In this document: positions 41,678 through 50,308 of the stretch, piece after piece | Layout: each line of letters starts with the position of its first letter | How positions within the stretch are numbered: position 1 is the first letter of the stretch | Source of the DNA: Methanobacteriota archaeon | GTDB taxonomy: Archaea > Thermoplasmatota > Poseidoniia > Poseidoniales > Thalassarchaeaceae | Reading direction: 5' to 3' | DNA length: 51,005 nt | NCBI GenBank assembly: GCA_002712285.1 | Contig: PATC01000042.1 | Location: 1 to 51,005 of the forward strand | Translations under genes and position numbers: made by a program | The notes under the pieces: model-generated | What the model saw: only the letters and a program-made list of their open reading frames with translations | Told to the model about the DNA's origin: nothing | Database searches by the model: none

Positions 41678-42220
41678 TTATGGTTGTTCGAAGAATGACC
41701 ATTGTGCTTGCACCACCTCTGAATTCGTCGAGCATTCCTGATATGCTGCAATCGGTTCAGCATTGAGTTCTAGAAACTCCTGTCCGAATCTAAAGGGTCG
41801 AAGCATACGTACTGCTTGATTCATCCGTCCCATTATTGCAGCACAGAGCGCCATCGCTTCAGCAGTAGATAGGCGGCCAAGTTTACCCCACGATACTGGG
41901 TTGGCTGGTAGGACCAATGGAAGCGTCCGCGGTTCTAATTTTGTATTATCAAGGATTGAAGACATCGATGATTCAAGTTGTTTCCAACTACAGTCAAGAG
42001 CAACGATAGCTGCTCCCCTGTCAATCATTGTTCTATCATCGGGGCCTAGGACAATACCCGCAGATGGATCGAGTAGAAATCCTCGACGAGGTGCTCCTCG
42101 AACATCATGATGGATGATTGCTTCACCGATACGATGCATCGCACGAGCAGTGCATTTCTTCGGGTCATCTTGGTCTAGATGAATAATGTGCATCGGCACG
42201 TCTTCATCCATTCGTTTCAC
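41678..42220 (-). CDS. tsr3: rRNA aminocarboxypropyltransferase (DUF367)
   Basis: 180 residues. Tsr3 moves the aminocarboxypropyl group of S-adenosylmethionine onto the small-subunit rRNA (the last step of the m1acp3-Psi type modification in eukaryotes; acp3U in archaea). VALDCSWKQL, LVLPANPVSWGKLGRLSTAEA and FRFGQEFLELN are the family's conserved blocks. The start is GTG 42220, overlapping the mbf1 stop (GTGA); ATG 42211 and ATG 42193 are alternatives. Linkage of a ribosome-biogenesis enzyme with MBF1 suits a translation-related operon. Confidence 0.9.
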   Translation of the reverse strand: MKRMDEDVPMHIIHLDQDDPKKCTARAMHRIGEAIIHHDVRGAPRRGFLLDPSAGIVLGPDDRTMIDRGAAIVALDCSWKQLESSMSSILDNTKLEPRTLPLVLPANPVSWGKLGRLSTAEAMALCAAIMGRMNQAVRMLRPFRFGQEFLELNAEPIAAYQECSTNSEVVQAQWSFFEQP

Positions 42221-42717
42221 TCCTTACGGAGAGCATCCTGAAGATAGTCGCCAAGAGTCATAGATCGACCTGATTTGGGTCCGACAGTCCTGGTCTCAGA
42301 AAGTTCTCGTTCGACCATCAGTTCAATGTTGAGTGCCCGCTCAATTTTTTTGATGATTTGATCGCTAACAGTCTGACCCTTTTCTATGCGTTGGATTACA
42401 TTTACTTTCTCTGAAATAAGTCGTGCTAGTCCTCGCTGGTCGATGTTTCGATTACGTCTTGCTTCAACAACACGCTTCGACCAATCGTCTGCAAGTTCTT
42501 TCTCGCCTCTGACCATGATGTCCTTGCCTGCTTTCCCAAGGCCACCATAGCCTCCGAAAGTTCGTACTTGCTCTGAAGGAGTTGCTCCTGTGCTAGTGAG
42601 GTCTGGGCGGAGTCCTGCAGCTTTCATGCAACGATCACATGCATTGACGGTTCGTCCCCCAGAAGTTGAACGACGGGTCGCTACCCGACTAGAACCACAG
42701 ATTTCGCAACTTGCCAT
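42217..42717 (-). CDS. mbf1: Multiprotein bridging factor 1-like HTH protein
   Basis: About 166 residues from ATG 42717. It opens with a zinc ribbon (CEICGSS, CDRCM), as archaeal MBF1 proteins do, then a basic linker and a Cro/C1-type HTH (VVEARRNRNIDQRGLARLIS ... VIQRIEKGQTVSDQIIKKIE), which is the strongest family match. The C-terminus has MTLGDYLQDALRKE. MBF1 associates with the small ribosomal subunit and is linked to translation or transcription coactivation. It is divergent from the PAN gene (103-base spacer). Confidence 0.92.
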   Translation of the reverse strand: MASCEICGSSRVATRRSTSGGRTVNACDRCMKAAGLRPDLTSTGATPSEQVRTFGGYGGLGKAGKDIMVRGEKELADDWSKRVVEARRNRNIDQRGLARLISEKVNVIQRIEKGQTVSDQIIKKIERALNIELMVERELSETRTVGPKSGRSMTLGDYLQDALRKE

Positions 42718-42793
42718 CTTCGTCGATCTGTTCCAGTATATCTCCTGCTTTGAACCAATCCATGAATCCAATTAACGACGTTAGCATTCGTTC

Positions 42794-42800
42794 AAATATA
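42794..42800 (+). promoter_or_regulatory. Candidate TATA box for PAN
   Basis: aaatata lies 20-27 nt upstream of the ATG at 42821 and no ribosome-binding site is near the start, so a leaderless transcript is expected. Confidence 0.45.
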
Positions 42801-42820
42801 GTGGATGAGGGTCGGCTTAC

Positions 42821-44044
42821 ATGGCGGAGAGTGGTGCAGAGCGCCCTGGTGACGACGACAAAGACCTGATTCAACGCCCGGATCTCACTGATGTGGATAC
42901 CGAAGTTCGGAATCTTCGGGAGCATGCTCAACAACTATTGATTGACAAAACATATCTCGAAAATGAAGTAGGTCAACTGAAGAAGCGCTCCGCACGATTG
43001 GAAGAGGAATTACGTCATCTCCGTAGCCCTCCTTTCATTATAGGAAATGTTCAGGATATTCTAGACGATGAACGTGCAATTGTTCGTTCTTCAAATGGAA
43101 CCGTTTTCCTTGTTTCGAGAAATCGCCGACTAAGCGAAGAGGATTTGAAGCCCGGAACAAGGGTAGCGCTGAATCAGGATAGTTTGTCCATTATCGATGT
43201 GTTAACTGATGCACATGACCCATTGGTCGCAGCAGCAGAAATAATCGATGCACCTGAAGTTGTGTATGCTGATCTCGGGGGTTTGGATGACCAGATAGAT
43301 CGACTTAAGGATGCGATTGAACTTCCATTGATGCAACCCAAGGCCTTCACACGATTTGGCATATCTCCTCCGAAAGGTGTTCTTCTCTGTGGTCCCCCTG
43401 GTACTGGAAAGACCATGCTTGCGAAAGCTGTTGCTAATCAGACGAATGCAACTTTCCTCGGTATGGTTGGTAGCGAATTGGCCCAGAAATATATTGGCGA
43501 AGGAGGTCGTCTCGTTCGCGAATTATTTGATTTAGCACGTCAGCGTGCTCCTTCAATCATTTTCATTGATGAGATTGACGCTATAGGTGCGAAACGCCTT
43601 GATGCAGCCACTAGTGGAGATCGTGAGGTTCAGAGAACTCTCATGCAACTACTTGCTGAAATGGATGGGTTTTCTGAGGTCAATGATGTCAAGATAATTG
43701 CAGCTACAAATAGGCCTGAACTACTTGATGAGGCATTACTCAGGCCTGGTCGTTTTGATCGGATTATCGAGATACCTCTCCCTGATGAAGAAGGTCGTAA
43801 GGCAATTCTCGGACTACATCTCGGGAAGATGCCTCTCGATAAGAAGGTCAAGGTTTCCAATGTGATTGAACAGACTGACGGTTTCAGTGGTGCTGAAATC
43901 AAGGCGTTGTGTATTGAGGCTGGAATTCGAGCGATTAAGGAAAAGCGAAAGAAGGTCCTTCCAGATGATATCTCAGAAGCGGTTGATGTTGTACGCAAGA
44001 ACAGAAACAAGCCGAAGGATTCGGATTTGGTTCACTACGGTTAA
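42821..44044 (+). CDS. pan: Proteasome-activating nucleotidase (AAA+ ATPase)
   Basis: 407 residues. PAN forms a hexameric ring that unfolds proteins into the 20S proteasome. An N-terminal coiled coil (25-68) and an OB-type region (about 72-125) precede the AAA domain. That domain has Walker A GPPGTGKT (191-198), Walker B IIFIDEID (246-253) and the second region of homology with the arginine fingers (ATNRPELLDEALLRPGRFDR). The extreme C-terminus is LVHYG. The canonical gate-opening HbYX tail needs a hydrophobic residue before Tyr, and here it is His, so the motif is degenerate. Length and architecture are otherwise normal. No proteasome subunit is in the window. Confidence 0.95.
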   Translation: MAESGAERPGDDDKDLIQRPDLTDVDTEVRNLREHAQQLLIDKTYLENEVGQLKKRSARLEEELRHLRSPPFIIGNVQDILDDERAIVRSSNGTVFLVSRNRRLSEEDLKPGTRVALNQDSLSIIDVLTDAHDPLVAAAEIIDAPEVVYADLGGLDDQIDRLKDAIELPLMQPKAFTRFGISPPKGVLLCGPPGTGKTMLAKAVANQTNATFLGMVGSELAQKYIGEGGRLVRELFDLARQRAPSIIFIDEIDAIGAKRLDAATSGDREVQRTLMQLLAEMDGFSEVNDVKIIAATNRPELLDEALLRPGRFDRIIEIPLPDEEGRKAILGLHLGKMPLDKKVKVSNVIEQTDGFSGAEIKALCIEAGIRAIKEKRKKVLPDDISEAVDVVRKNRNKPKDSDLVHYG

Positions 44045-44081
44045 CGTCTGATTCAAAGGCTTCGTGGCGCACATAGTGCCC

Positions 44082-45113
44082 ATGAGCGAGCCATTGGTGG
44101 CATGCATACCCAACATCTCCGAAGGTCAAGATAGATCAGTCATTGATGCAATATGTGAAGCCGCATCCAGCATCGATGGATGTGCACTAATCGGATCTGA
44201 ACCAGATCCTGACTACAATCGCACTGTCATCACATTAGCAGGAAATCCGGACAGCGTTCGTCAGGCTGCATTCTGCCTAATCGAAGCCGCTGCTGAACTA
44301 ATCGACATGAGAACCCACACAGGTAATCATCCTCGTATGGGCGCCGTAGATGTATGCCCATTTGTTCCCATCAAGAATGCCGATGCGTCTCTTTGTGAGA
44401 ATTTGGCATCTTCCCTTGGTGCACAGGTGGATGCAGAATTAGGACTCCCGGTATTCTACTATGGTAGTGCTGCAAGTCATCCTGATCGAATAGCTCTTAG
44501 CGCACTAAGACGGGGTGAGTATGAGTCTCTCGAAGGTCGAATGTCGGGGGCTGTTTCAGCCTCTGTGACGCGCGACCCAGATTATGGGGATGGATGGAAT
44601 GAACGTTACGCACGCTTCGGTGCTGTTGCGATTGGCGTCCGCCCAATCTTAGTTGCTTACAACGTCAATCTTGCCGAGTCCGATGCAATAGTCGCAAAGA
44701 AAGTGGGGACTATCGTCCGTTCAAGTGGTCGTTTGATTCGTAATGGGGATCAACGAATGAGGACACGTGGGATGTTGGACAAAGTGCAGGGCATGGGCGT
44801 TCCCTTAGAGGCTCATGGCATTTCACAAGTATCGATGAATCTCCAAGATGTAGGGATTACAGACATGCATCACGCATTTGAGGTAGTCAAATCGTTAGCT
44901 TCAGATCATGGTGTTAGTGTGGATGGTTCAGAATTGGTTGGCCTTGCTCCTCTTTCGAGTTTTCTTGCTGCTGGAAGATGGTATTCTCCTGGCGAAGTAG
45001 AGGAGAGTGCACTCATTGAAGCCGCTGTGAAAGGACTAGGTTTGGATAGTCTTGGTCCGTTTGAACCAAAGGAACGGATTATCGAATATGCAGTGGAGGA
45101 GGCTCTCCAATGA
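44082..45113 (+). CDS. ftcD: Glutamate formimidoyltransferase
   Basis: About 343 residues from ATG 44082, chosen because LVACIPNISEG is the family's N-terminus; the frame is open 18 nt further. It transfers the formimino group from formiminoglutamate, the end of histidine breakdown, to tetrahydrofolate. THTGNHPRMGAVDVCPFVPI carries the catalytic His. GVPLEAHGISQVSMNLQD and ELVGLAPLSSF follow in family order. It is the first gene of the hut operon here; its stop overlaps fchA (ATGA). Confidence 0.93.
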   Translation: MSEPLVACIPNISEGQDRSVIDAICEAASSIDGCALIGSEPDPDYNRTVITLAGNPDSVRQAAFCLIEAAAELIDMRTHTGNHPRMGAVDVCPFVPIKNADASLCENLASSLGAQVDAELGLPVFYYGSAASHPDRIALSALRRGEYESLEGRMSGAVSASVTRDPDYGDGWNERYARFGAVAIGVRPILVAYNVNLAESDAIVAKKVGTIVRSSGRLIRNGDQRMRTRGMLDKVQGMGVPLEAHGISQVSMNLQDVGITDMHHAFEVVKSLASDHGVSVDGSELVGLAPLSSFLAAGRWYSPGEVEESALIEAAVKGLGLDSLGPFEPKERIIEYAVEEALQ

Positions 45114-45742
45114 CTTCGTTCAAGGATTCTACTTTGGCTGAATTTGCTCTCGAACTCGCATCTGATGCACCTACTCCTGGGGGCGGTTCTGCCTCTGGAG
45201 TCGCACTATCTCAAGCAGGTGCTCTCGCGGTGATGGTCGCAGACTTAACTACTAGTCGTGAACGATATGTGGAAGGTTATGATGCTGCGAATCAAGCAAA
45301 ACAGGTCGGTCTGCAAGCTATGTTACATGGCAATGATTTAGCGGACAGAGATGCTTCTGGGTATGATGCGGTCGTAGCAGCATTCAAACTCCCTAAGGAT
45401 ACAGATGATGAGAAGGCGATACGGAAAGAAGCAATTGCATCTGCAAGTATCGGTGCCGCAGGGCCACCGATGGAGATTTCTGAACTTGCACTAAGTCTTC
45501 TCGAGACATTGCCTGAACTTGCTCGTTTAGGGAATCAGAATGCGATCACTGATGTTGGTGTCTCATCATTACTTGCTAGTGCAGCATGCCGGGGTGGTTT
45601 ATTCAATGCGCAAATCAACATAATTGGTGATGAGTCTGCAGCAGCTCAGGCGATGAATGTACGGATTGATGAAATTCGAAGTGCTTGTAGTGAGCATTCC
45701 CGTGCGGTTATGGGTTTAGTGAATGCAGCACTAGAGGGTTGA
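45110..45742 (+). CDS. fchA: Formimidoyltetrahydrofolate cyclodeaminase
   Basis: A 210-residue, all-helical FTCD_C-family protein. LASDAPTPGGGSASGVALSQAGALAVMVADLT is represented in the N-terminal region by its key motif TPGGGSASG. It converts 5-formimino-THF to 5,10-methenyl-THF and ammonia, so the carbon from histidine enters the one-carbon pool. In mammals this domain is fused to the transferase (FTCD); here it is a separate gene with a 4-nt overlap. Length is normal for free-standing forms. Confidence 0.92.
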   Translation: MTSFKDSTLAEFALELASDAPTPGGGSASGVALSQAGALAVMVADLTTSRERYVEGYDAANQAKQVGLQAMLHGNDLADRDASGYDAVVAAFKLPKDTDDEKAIRKEAIASASIGAAGPPMEISELALSLLETLPELARLGNQNAITDVGVSSLLASAACRGGLFNAQINIIGDESAAAQAMNVRIDEIRSACSEHSRAVMGLVNAALEG

Positions 45743-45775
45743 CAACTTCCATATCCGAATGCACGATGGAGTGCC

Positions 45776-47797
45776 ATGCAAGTCGACCTCAGTTCATTAG
45801 CTGAGGGAATCCCAGAACTGCTTCCTCCTCCATCTAGCATCGACGAAACAGTTGACCACGCTCCAACGCGGCGCTCAATTCTTGACTCGAGTGAGGAAAA
45901 ACTTGCTATCCGCAATGCCTTGCGTTACTTCCCAAGTGAATGGCATCAAACTCTTGCTCCTGAATTTCTAAAAGAACTTAGAGAATTCGGACGTATCTAC
46001 ATGCATCGATTTAGGCCTCTCGATGTGCCAATGCGTGCATACCCTATCGATCAATATCCCGCTCGCTCTGCTCATGCTGCTGCGATAATGCACATGATTC
46101 AGAACAATCTCGATCCCGCAGTCGCCCAGTTCCCACATGAATTGATCACATACGGTGGGAATGGTGCAGTGTTTCAGAACTGGGCACAATATCGTATCAC
46201 CATGAAACATCTGTGTGAGATGACAGATGAACAGACTCTAGTGATGTATTCAGGACATCCTTTGGGACTATTTCCTAGCAATAAGGCAGCACCTCGAGTT
46301 GTGGTTACAAATGGAATGGTGATTCCAAATCATAGCTCAAAAGAGGATTACGATCGCATGAATGCACTTGGAGTTAGTCAGTATGGTCAGATGACTGCCG
46401 GTTCTTACATGTATATAGGCCCACAAGGAATTGTCCATGGTACGACAATAACTCTGATGAATGCTGCTCGTCTTTACCTCGACCTTCCTGTGGGCAAAGA
46501 TCTCTCAGGTGTCCGTTTCGTTACTAGTGGATTGGGAGGGATGTCTGGAGCCCAAGCAAAGGCTGCTGTTATTGCTGGTGCATGCTGTATCGTTGCTGAA
46601 TCGAATCCCGTCGCTGCAGAGAAAAGACATCAACAAGGTTGGGTCGACCTTTTGTTCTACGATGTCGATTCTGCGATTGATGCAATGATTCATTCAAGTG
46701 ATACTGGTGAACCAAAATCAATCGGATATGTAGGTAACATTGTCACCCTCTGGGAACGTCTTGTTGAACGTGAAGTTCACGTCCATCTTGGCTCAGATCA
46801 AACCTCTTTACACAATCCTTTCCAAGGTGGCTATTTCCCCGCGGATCTAAATTTTGAGGAGGCTACTACGATGTTATCATCTAATCCTGAAGGCTTTGCA
46901 GAACTTGTACGTGACTCATTGGTCAGACATGTGGAAGCCGTCAATACAATGGTAGAACGAGGAATGCATTTCTGGGATTATGGCAACGCTTTCCTTCTAG
47001 AAGCAGAAAGGGCCGGTGCTTCTGTTACTAATGATGAAGGGGACCCGATTTACCCGTCTTACGTAGAGGATATCATGGGTCCGTTATGCTTCGACCTAGG
47101 ATTTGGACCATTTCGCTGGGTAGCCACTTCTGCGGAACCTGCTGACCTTCAGGAATCCGATAGAATTGCAGCTGATGTTTTGCGTTCAATGATGGAGTCT
47201 GCAGCCCCATCGATTAAACAACAGATTGCAGATAATCTTCGTTGGATAGAACATGCACAAGAGAATGCTCTTGTTGTTGGTTCTCAGGCAAGGATTCTCT
47301 ATGCTGATGATGTAGGGCGGCGCTCCATCGCACTTGCGTTTAACCAAGCGATTGCTGAGGGACGAATTTCTTCGCCAGTCGTTCTTGGTCGAGATCATCA
47401 CGATGTCAGCGGTACTGATTCCCCCTATCGCGAGACCGCTAATATTCGGGATGGTTCTCGTTTTACAGCGGATATGGCTGTACACAATTTTGTTGGCGAT
47501 GCATTTCGTGGAGCGACTTGGGTCAGCCTTCACAACGGAGGAGGAGTTGGTTGGGGCGAAGTGATCAATGGTGGATTTGGAATGGTAATCGATGGTTCAG
47601 AATCAAGTCGTGAACGAATTGAATCGATGCTCCATTGGGACGTAAACAACGGTATCGCACGTCGGGCATGGGCAAGGAACCAACCCGCCGAGGAGGCAAT
47701 TGAACGGGCCATGGCCAACGAACCTCGCCTCAAGGTCAATCTTCCGAACCATGTGAGCGATGAACTCATTGATGACCTGTTAGGTGGCGAATCATGA
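45776..47797 (+). CDS. hutU: Urocanate hydratase, long (UROC1-like) form
   Basis: 673 residues, clearly longer than the ~555 of common bacterial HutU and close to the eukaryotic UROC1 size. It hydrates urocanate to imidazolonepropionate with NAD+ as electrophile. Conserved blocks include ITYGGNGAVFQNWAQY, MYSGHPLGLFPS, the NAD-binding TSGLGGMSGAQAKAA and, near the end, VSLHNGGGVGWGEVINGGFG. The gene lies 33 nt after fchA, and its stop overlaps hutH (ATGA). Confidence 0.95.
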   Translation: MQVDLSSLAEGIPELLPPPSSIDETVDHAPTRRSILDSSEEKLAIRNALRYFPSEWHQTLAPEFLKELREFGRIYMHRFRPLDVPMRAYPIDQYPARSAHAAAIMHMIQNNLDPAVAQFPHELITYGGNGAVFQNWAQYRITMKHLCEMTDEQTLVMYSGHPLGLFPSNKAAPRVVVTNGMVIPNHSSKEDYDRMNALGVSQYGQMTAGSYMYIGPQGIVHGTTITLMNAARLYLDLPVGKDLSGVRFVTSGLGGMSGAQAKAAVIAGACCIVAESNPVAAEKRHQQGWVDLLFYDVDSAIDAMIHSSDTGEPKSIGYVGNIVTLWERLVEREVHVHLGSDQTSLHNPFQGGYFPADLNFEEATTMLSSNPEGFAELVRDSLVRHVEAVNTMVERGMHFWDYGNAFLLEAERAGASVTNDEGDPIYPSYVEDIMGPLCFDLGFGPFRWVATSAEPADLQESDRIAADVLRSMMESAAPSIKQQIADNLRWIEHAQENALVVGSQARILYADDVGRRSIALAFNQAIAEGRISSPVVLGRDHHDVSGTDSPYRETANIRDGSRFTADMAVHNFVGDAFRGATWVSLHNGGGVGWGEVINGGFGMVIDGSESSRERIESMLHWDVNNGIARRAWARNQPAEEAIERAMANEPRLKVNLPNHVSDELIDDLLGGES

Positions 47798-49299
47798 TTA
47801 GACTCGATGGTTCCAGTCTCTCCTCGGCTGATGTAACAGACATTGTAGGTGGTAATCATGATGTGTATCTCGATGATGCCTGTCGTGAAGCAGTCGATAG
47901 GTCTCGGCGTGCAGTAGAGGAAATAGTTGCTTCAGGACGGCCTGCGTATGGAATCAACACAGGTTTTGGAGACCTTGTTCGAGTCGCAATTCCTGATTCT
48001 GATTTGAAGGATTTGCAGAGCAATTTAGTCCGTAGTCATGCATGTGGTATAGGGGATGAAATGCCTCCAGGAGAGGTTCTTGGAATGATGGCAATCCGTG
48101 CGAATTCGCTAGTTAACGGACACAGTGGAATACGGTGGTCAACGATAGAGAGTCTTGTGGCGATGATTCGTTCAGGAATCGCTCCAGTGGTTCCAAGGAT
48201 TGGGTCATTAGGGGCTTCTGGTGACCTTGCTCCTCTTTCTCATATGGCATTAGGTCTGATGGGCGAAGGCACGGTAAATGTTCGAAATCATGGGGAATGG
48301 CGTAAAGAAAATGCAAAATCTGCTCTTAATAAAGCAGGTATTGAACCACTTGTTCTTGAAGCGAAAGAGGGTTTGTCGCTCATCAATGGTACATCGCAAA
48401 TGTGTCTATGGATTTCTCTTGCAGAACAACGTATGAGCGGTTTGATGGCTGCTGCTGAAGTTGCCCTTGCATTATCGATTGAGGGTGCCCATGCTTCAAC
48501 GACTCCTTTCCATGAGCGATTACATCAGGCTCGCCCACATCCAGGGCAACGGAAGGTTGCTTCTCAGATGCGTTACTTACTCTCTGACAGTCCTAACTTG
48601 ACCTCACACAAAGATTGTGAAAAGGTGCAAGATGCCTATTCATTCCGATGTTCTCCTCAGGTACTAGGTGCAATTCAAGAATCACTCGATCGAGTCCGTA
48701 GCACCATATCCATTGAATTAAACAGCACGACAGATAATCCTCTAATTTTCACTGAATCGGGTGAGACAGAGGTCATTTCAGGAGGAAATTTTCATGGAGA
48801 GATACTCGGAATGGTTTCTGATGATCTTCATCTCGCTGTCCACGAGATTTCATCAATTTCAGAACGCCGAATTGCCAAGTTATTGGATCCTGCCACAACT
48901 GGATTGACTGCATTTCTTGCTGCTGACCCTGGATTGAATAGTGGTCTCATGATTCTTCAGTATGCAGCGGCAGCTTCTGTGGCGGAAATTCGTGCCCGAA
49001 TCGGTCCAGCAACTGCGACAAATATTGTTGTCTCAGCACAGCAAGAAGATCACGTTAGCATGGGTGCAACTGCATCCTGGATGCTCTTGCAATCTGTCGA
49101 AAATTGCGCTGCTGTGATTGCTGCAGAGATGATTGCTGCATCTGAGGCTTTGAGTTATCGGAGCGAAGATGTCGGTCCCAACCTAATGCCGCATCTTGAA
49201 AAAATTCGTGATGCTGCTCCCCTAAATCCTAATGATTCAAGACGTGACGAAAGTATTGCTGCAATTACCCCTCTAATCCTTCAAGGATGTTTCATTTGA
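47794..49299 (+). CDS. hutH: Histidine ammonia-lyase
   Basis: 501 residues. It removes ammonia from L-histidine to give urocanate. The Ala-Ser-Gly triad at 141-143 (GSLGASGDLAPLSH) forms the MIO electrophile; YGINTGFGD (52-60) supplies the catalytic Tyr; QEDHVSMG near the end is the other signature. The operon order is reverse to the pathway order. hutI (imidazolonepropionase), needed for the third step, is not present in this window. The 3' end overlaps the convergent DUF835 gene by 8 nt. Confidence 0.95.
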   Translation: MIRLDGSSLSSADVTDIVGGNHDVYLDDACREAVDRSRRAVEEIVASGRPAYGINTGFGDLVRVAIPDSDLKDLQSNLVRSHACGIGDEMPPGEVLGMMAIRANSLVNGHSGIRWSTIESLVAMIRSGIAPVVPRIGSLGASGDLAPLSHMALGLMGEGTVNVRNHGEWRKENAKSALNKAGIEPLVLEAKEGLSLINGTSQMCLWISLAEQRMSGLMAAAEVALALSIEGAHASTTPFHERLHQARPHPGQRKVASQMRYLLSDSPNLTSHKDCEKVQDAYSFRCSPQVLGAIQESLDRVRSTISIELNSTTDNPLIFTESGETEVISGGNFHGEILGMVSDDLHLAVHEISSISERRIAKLLDPATTGLTAFLAADPGLNSGLMILQYAAAASVAEIRARIGPATATNIVVSAQQEDHVSMGATASWMLLQSVENCAAVIAAEMIAASEALSYRSEDVGPNLMPHLEKIRDAAPLNPNDSRRDESIAAITPLILQGCFI

Positions 49300-50242
49300 T
49301 ATTGCTAAGGTTCTCTTCTTCAATTCGGTCAAGATCAGAAGCAATTTCTTCAATGCCTGTCAACTGCATGCATCGAAAGCGCATTTTCATACGAAGTGGG
49401 CTTGAAATGTATTCAGCATCTTCTATCCGAACAAGACATTCCGTAGCTGTGCGGATGTCTTGTTCGATTCGTTCGTAAACTTCTCGAGCAAGATCGATAT
49501 CAACAGAAATTGCATCGATTAATGTAGCAACATCAAATCCGAATGAAGCCCATGCTTCAGCACGTCGTAACAGAGATGGATAGTCCATTGATTCTGGGGG
49601 GAGGCGTGCAAGCATTGGTGGCACATCCTTTACAGGTCCATCGAACTGTATGCCAATCTCTGTTTTCTCTTTGGAATCATCAATGCTTTCTAATTCGATT
49701 ATGTCTGTATCTCCAATCGTTAAAGTGGGGGCCTCTCTACGCAATCGCGCCCATTCTGAATCACTCATCGTGCCTGGGGCGCCTACGATAATCACTGTCC
49801 ATTCGCTTGTTCGACAGAGATCTACAACGCCGCGGACAAACTTGAGAACAGATTCGAATCCATTCGTTCTTACAAGGAGTTCAACACCTTCCTGCCAAAG
49901 GATTCCTCTACCTTCCTGAATGGTACGTTCGATAATCGAGAAGAGGTTCTCTAAAGTTGGTCGAATCGCTTGATCCACATCCCTATCTGTGATCCATTGG
50001 ATTGAATGTGGTGTTCTTCTCGCTGTATCTGGGATTTGTTTTGGATTGGTACGTGTAAATGCGCGTATAGGCGTTAGTTTTCCATGTATACGGTGAAGCG
50101 CCATCAAAGAGGTCACTGGGTCAATGGAAGGAGCAAGCCGGACGGTACCAGATTCCAAGACACCGTCACTCATGGTTTCAGTTTCCTGTTTACTGGGTTC
50201 ATCAATGGAATGGTTCCGAGTGTCATAATTGGACCAATTCAA
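49292..50242 (-). CDS. DUF835-domain protein
   Basis: 316 residues from ATG 50242; ATG 50173 (MSDGVLES) is a good alternative start. Residues ~85-185 match the DUF835 pattern: IQWITDRD, ENLFSIIERTIQEGRGILWQEGVELLV, FESVLKFVRGVVDLC, TVIIVGAP and SEWARLRREAP. The C-terminal ~120 residues are helical and charged (LLRRAEAWASFGFDVATLIDAI, DLAREVYERIEQDI). DUF835 is common in euryarchaea, often beside sensor domains, and its function is not established. It is divergent from the zinc-ribbon/EF-hand gene at 50309. Confidence 0.75.
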   Translation of the reverse strand: MNWSNYDTRNHSIDEPSKQETETMSDGVLESGTVRLAPSIDPVTSLMALHRIHGKLTPIRAFTRTNPKQIPDTARRTPHSIQWITDRDVDQAIRPTLENLFSIIERTIQEGRGILWQEGVELLVRTNGFESVLKFVRGVVDLCRTSEWTVIIVGAPGTMSDSEWARLRREAPTLTIGDTDIIELESIDDSKEKTEIGIQFDGPVKDVPPMLARLPPESMDYPSLLRRAEAWASFGFDVATLIDAISVDIDLAREVYERIEQDIRTATECLVRIEDAEYISSPLRMKMRFRCMQLTGIEEIASDLDRIEEENLSNIK

Positions 50243-50308
50243 GCGTGAACCGTTATAGCGAGAATAGGACTCCTAAGCATACGGCCGTAAGGTCATGGGG
50301 GAGATAAG

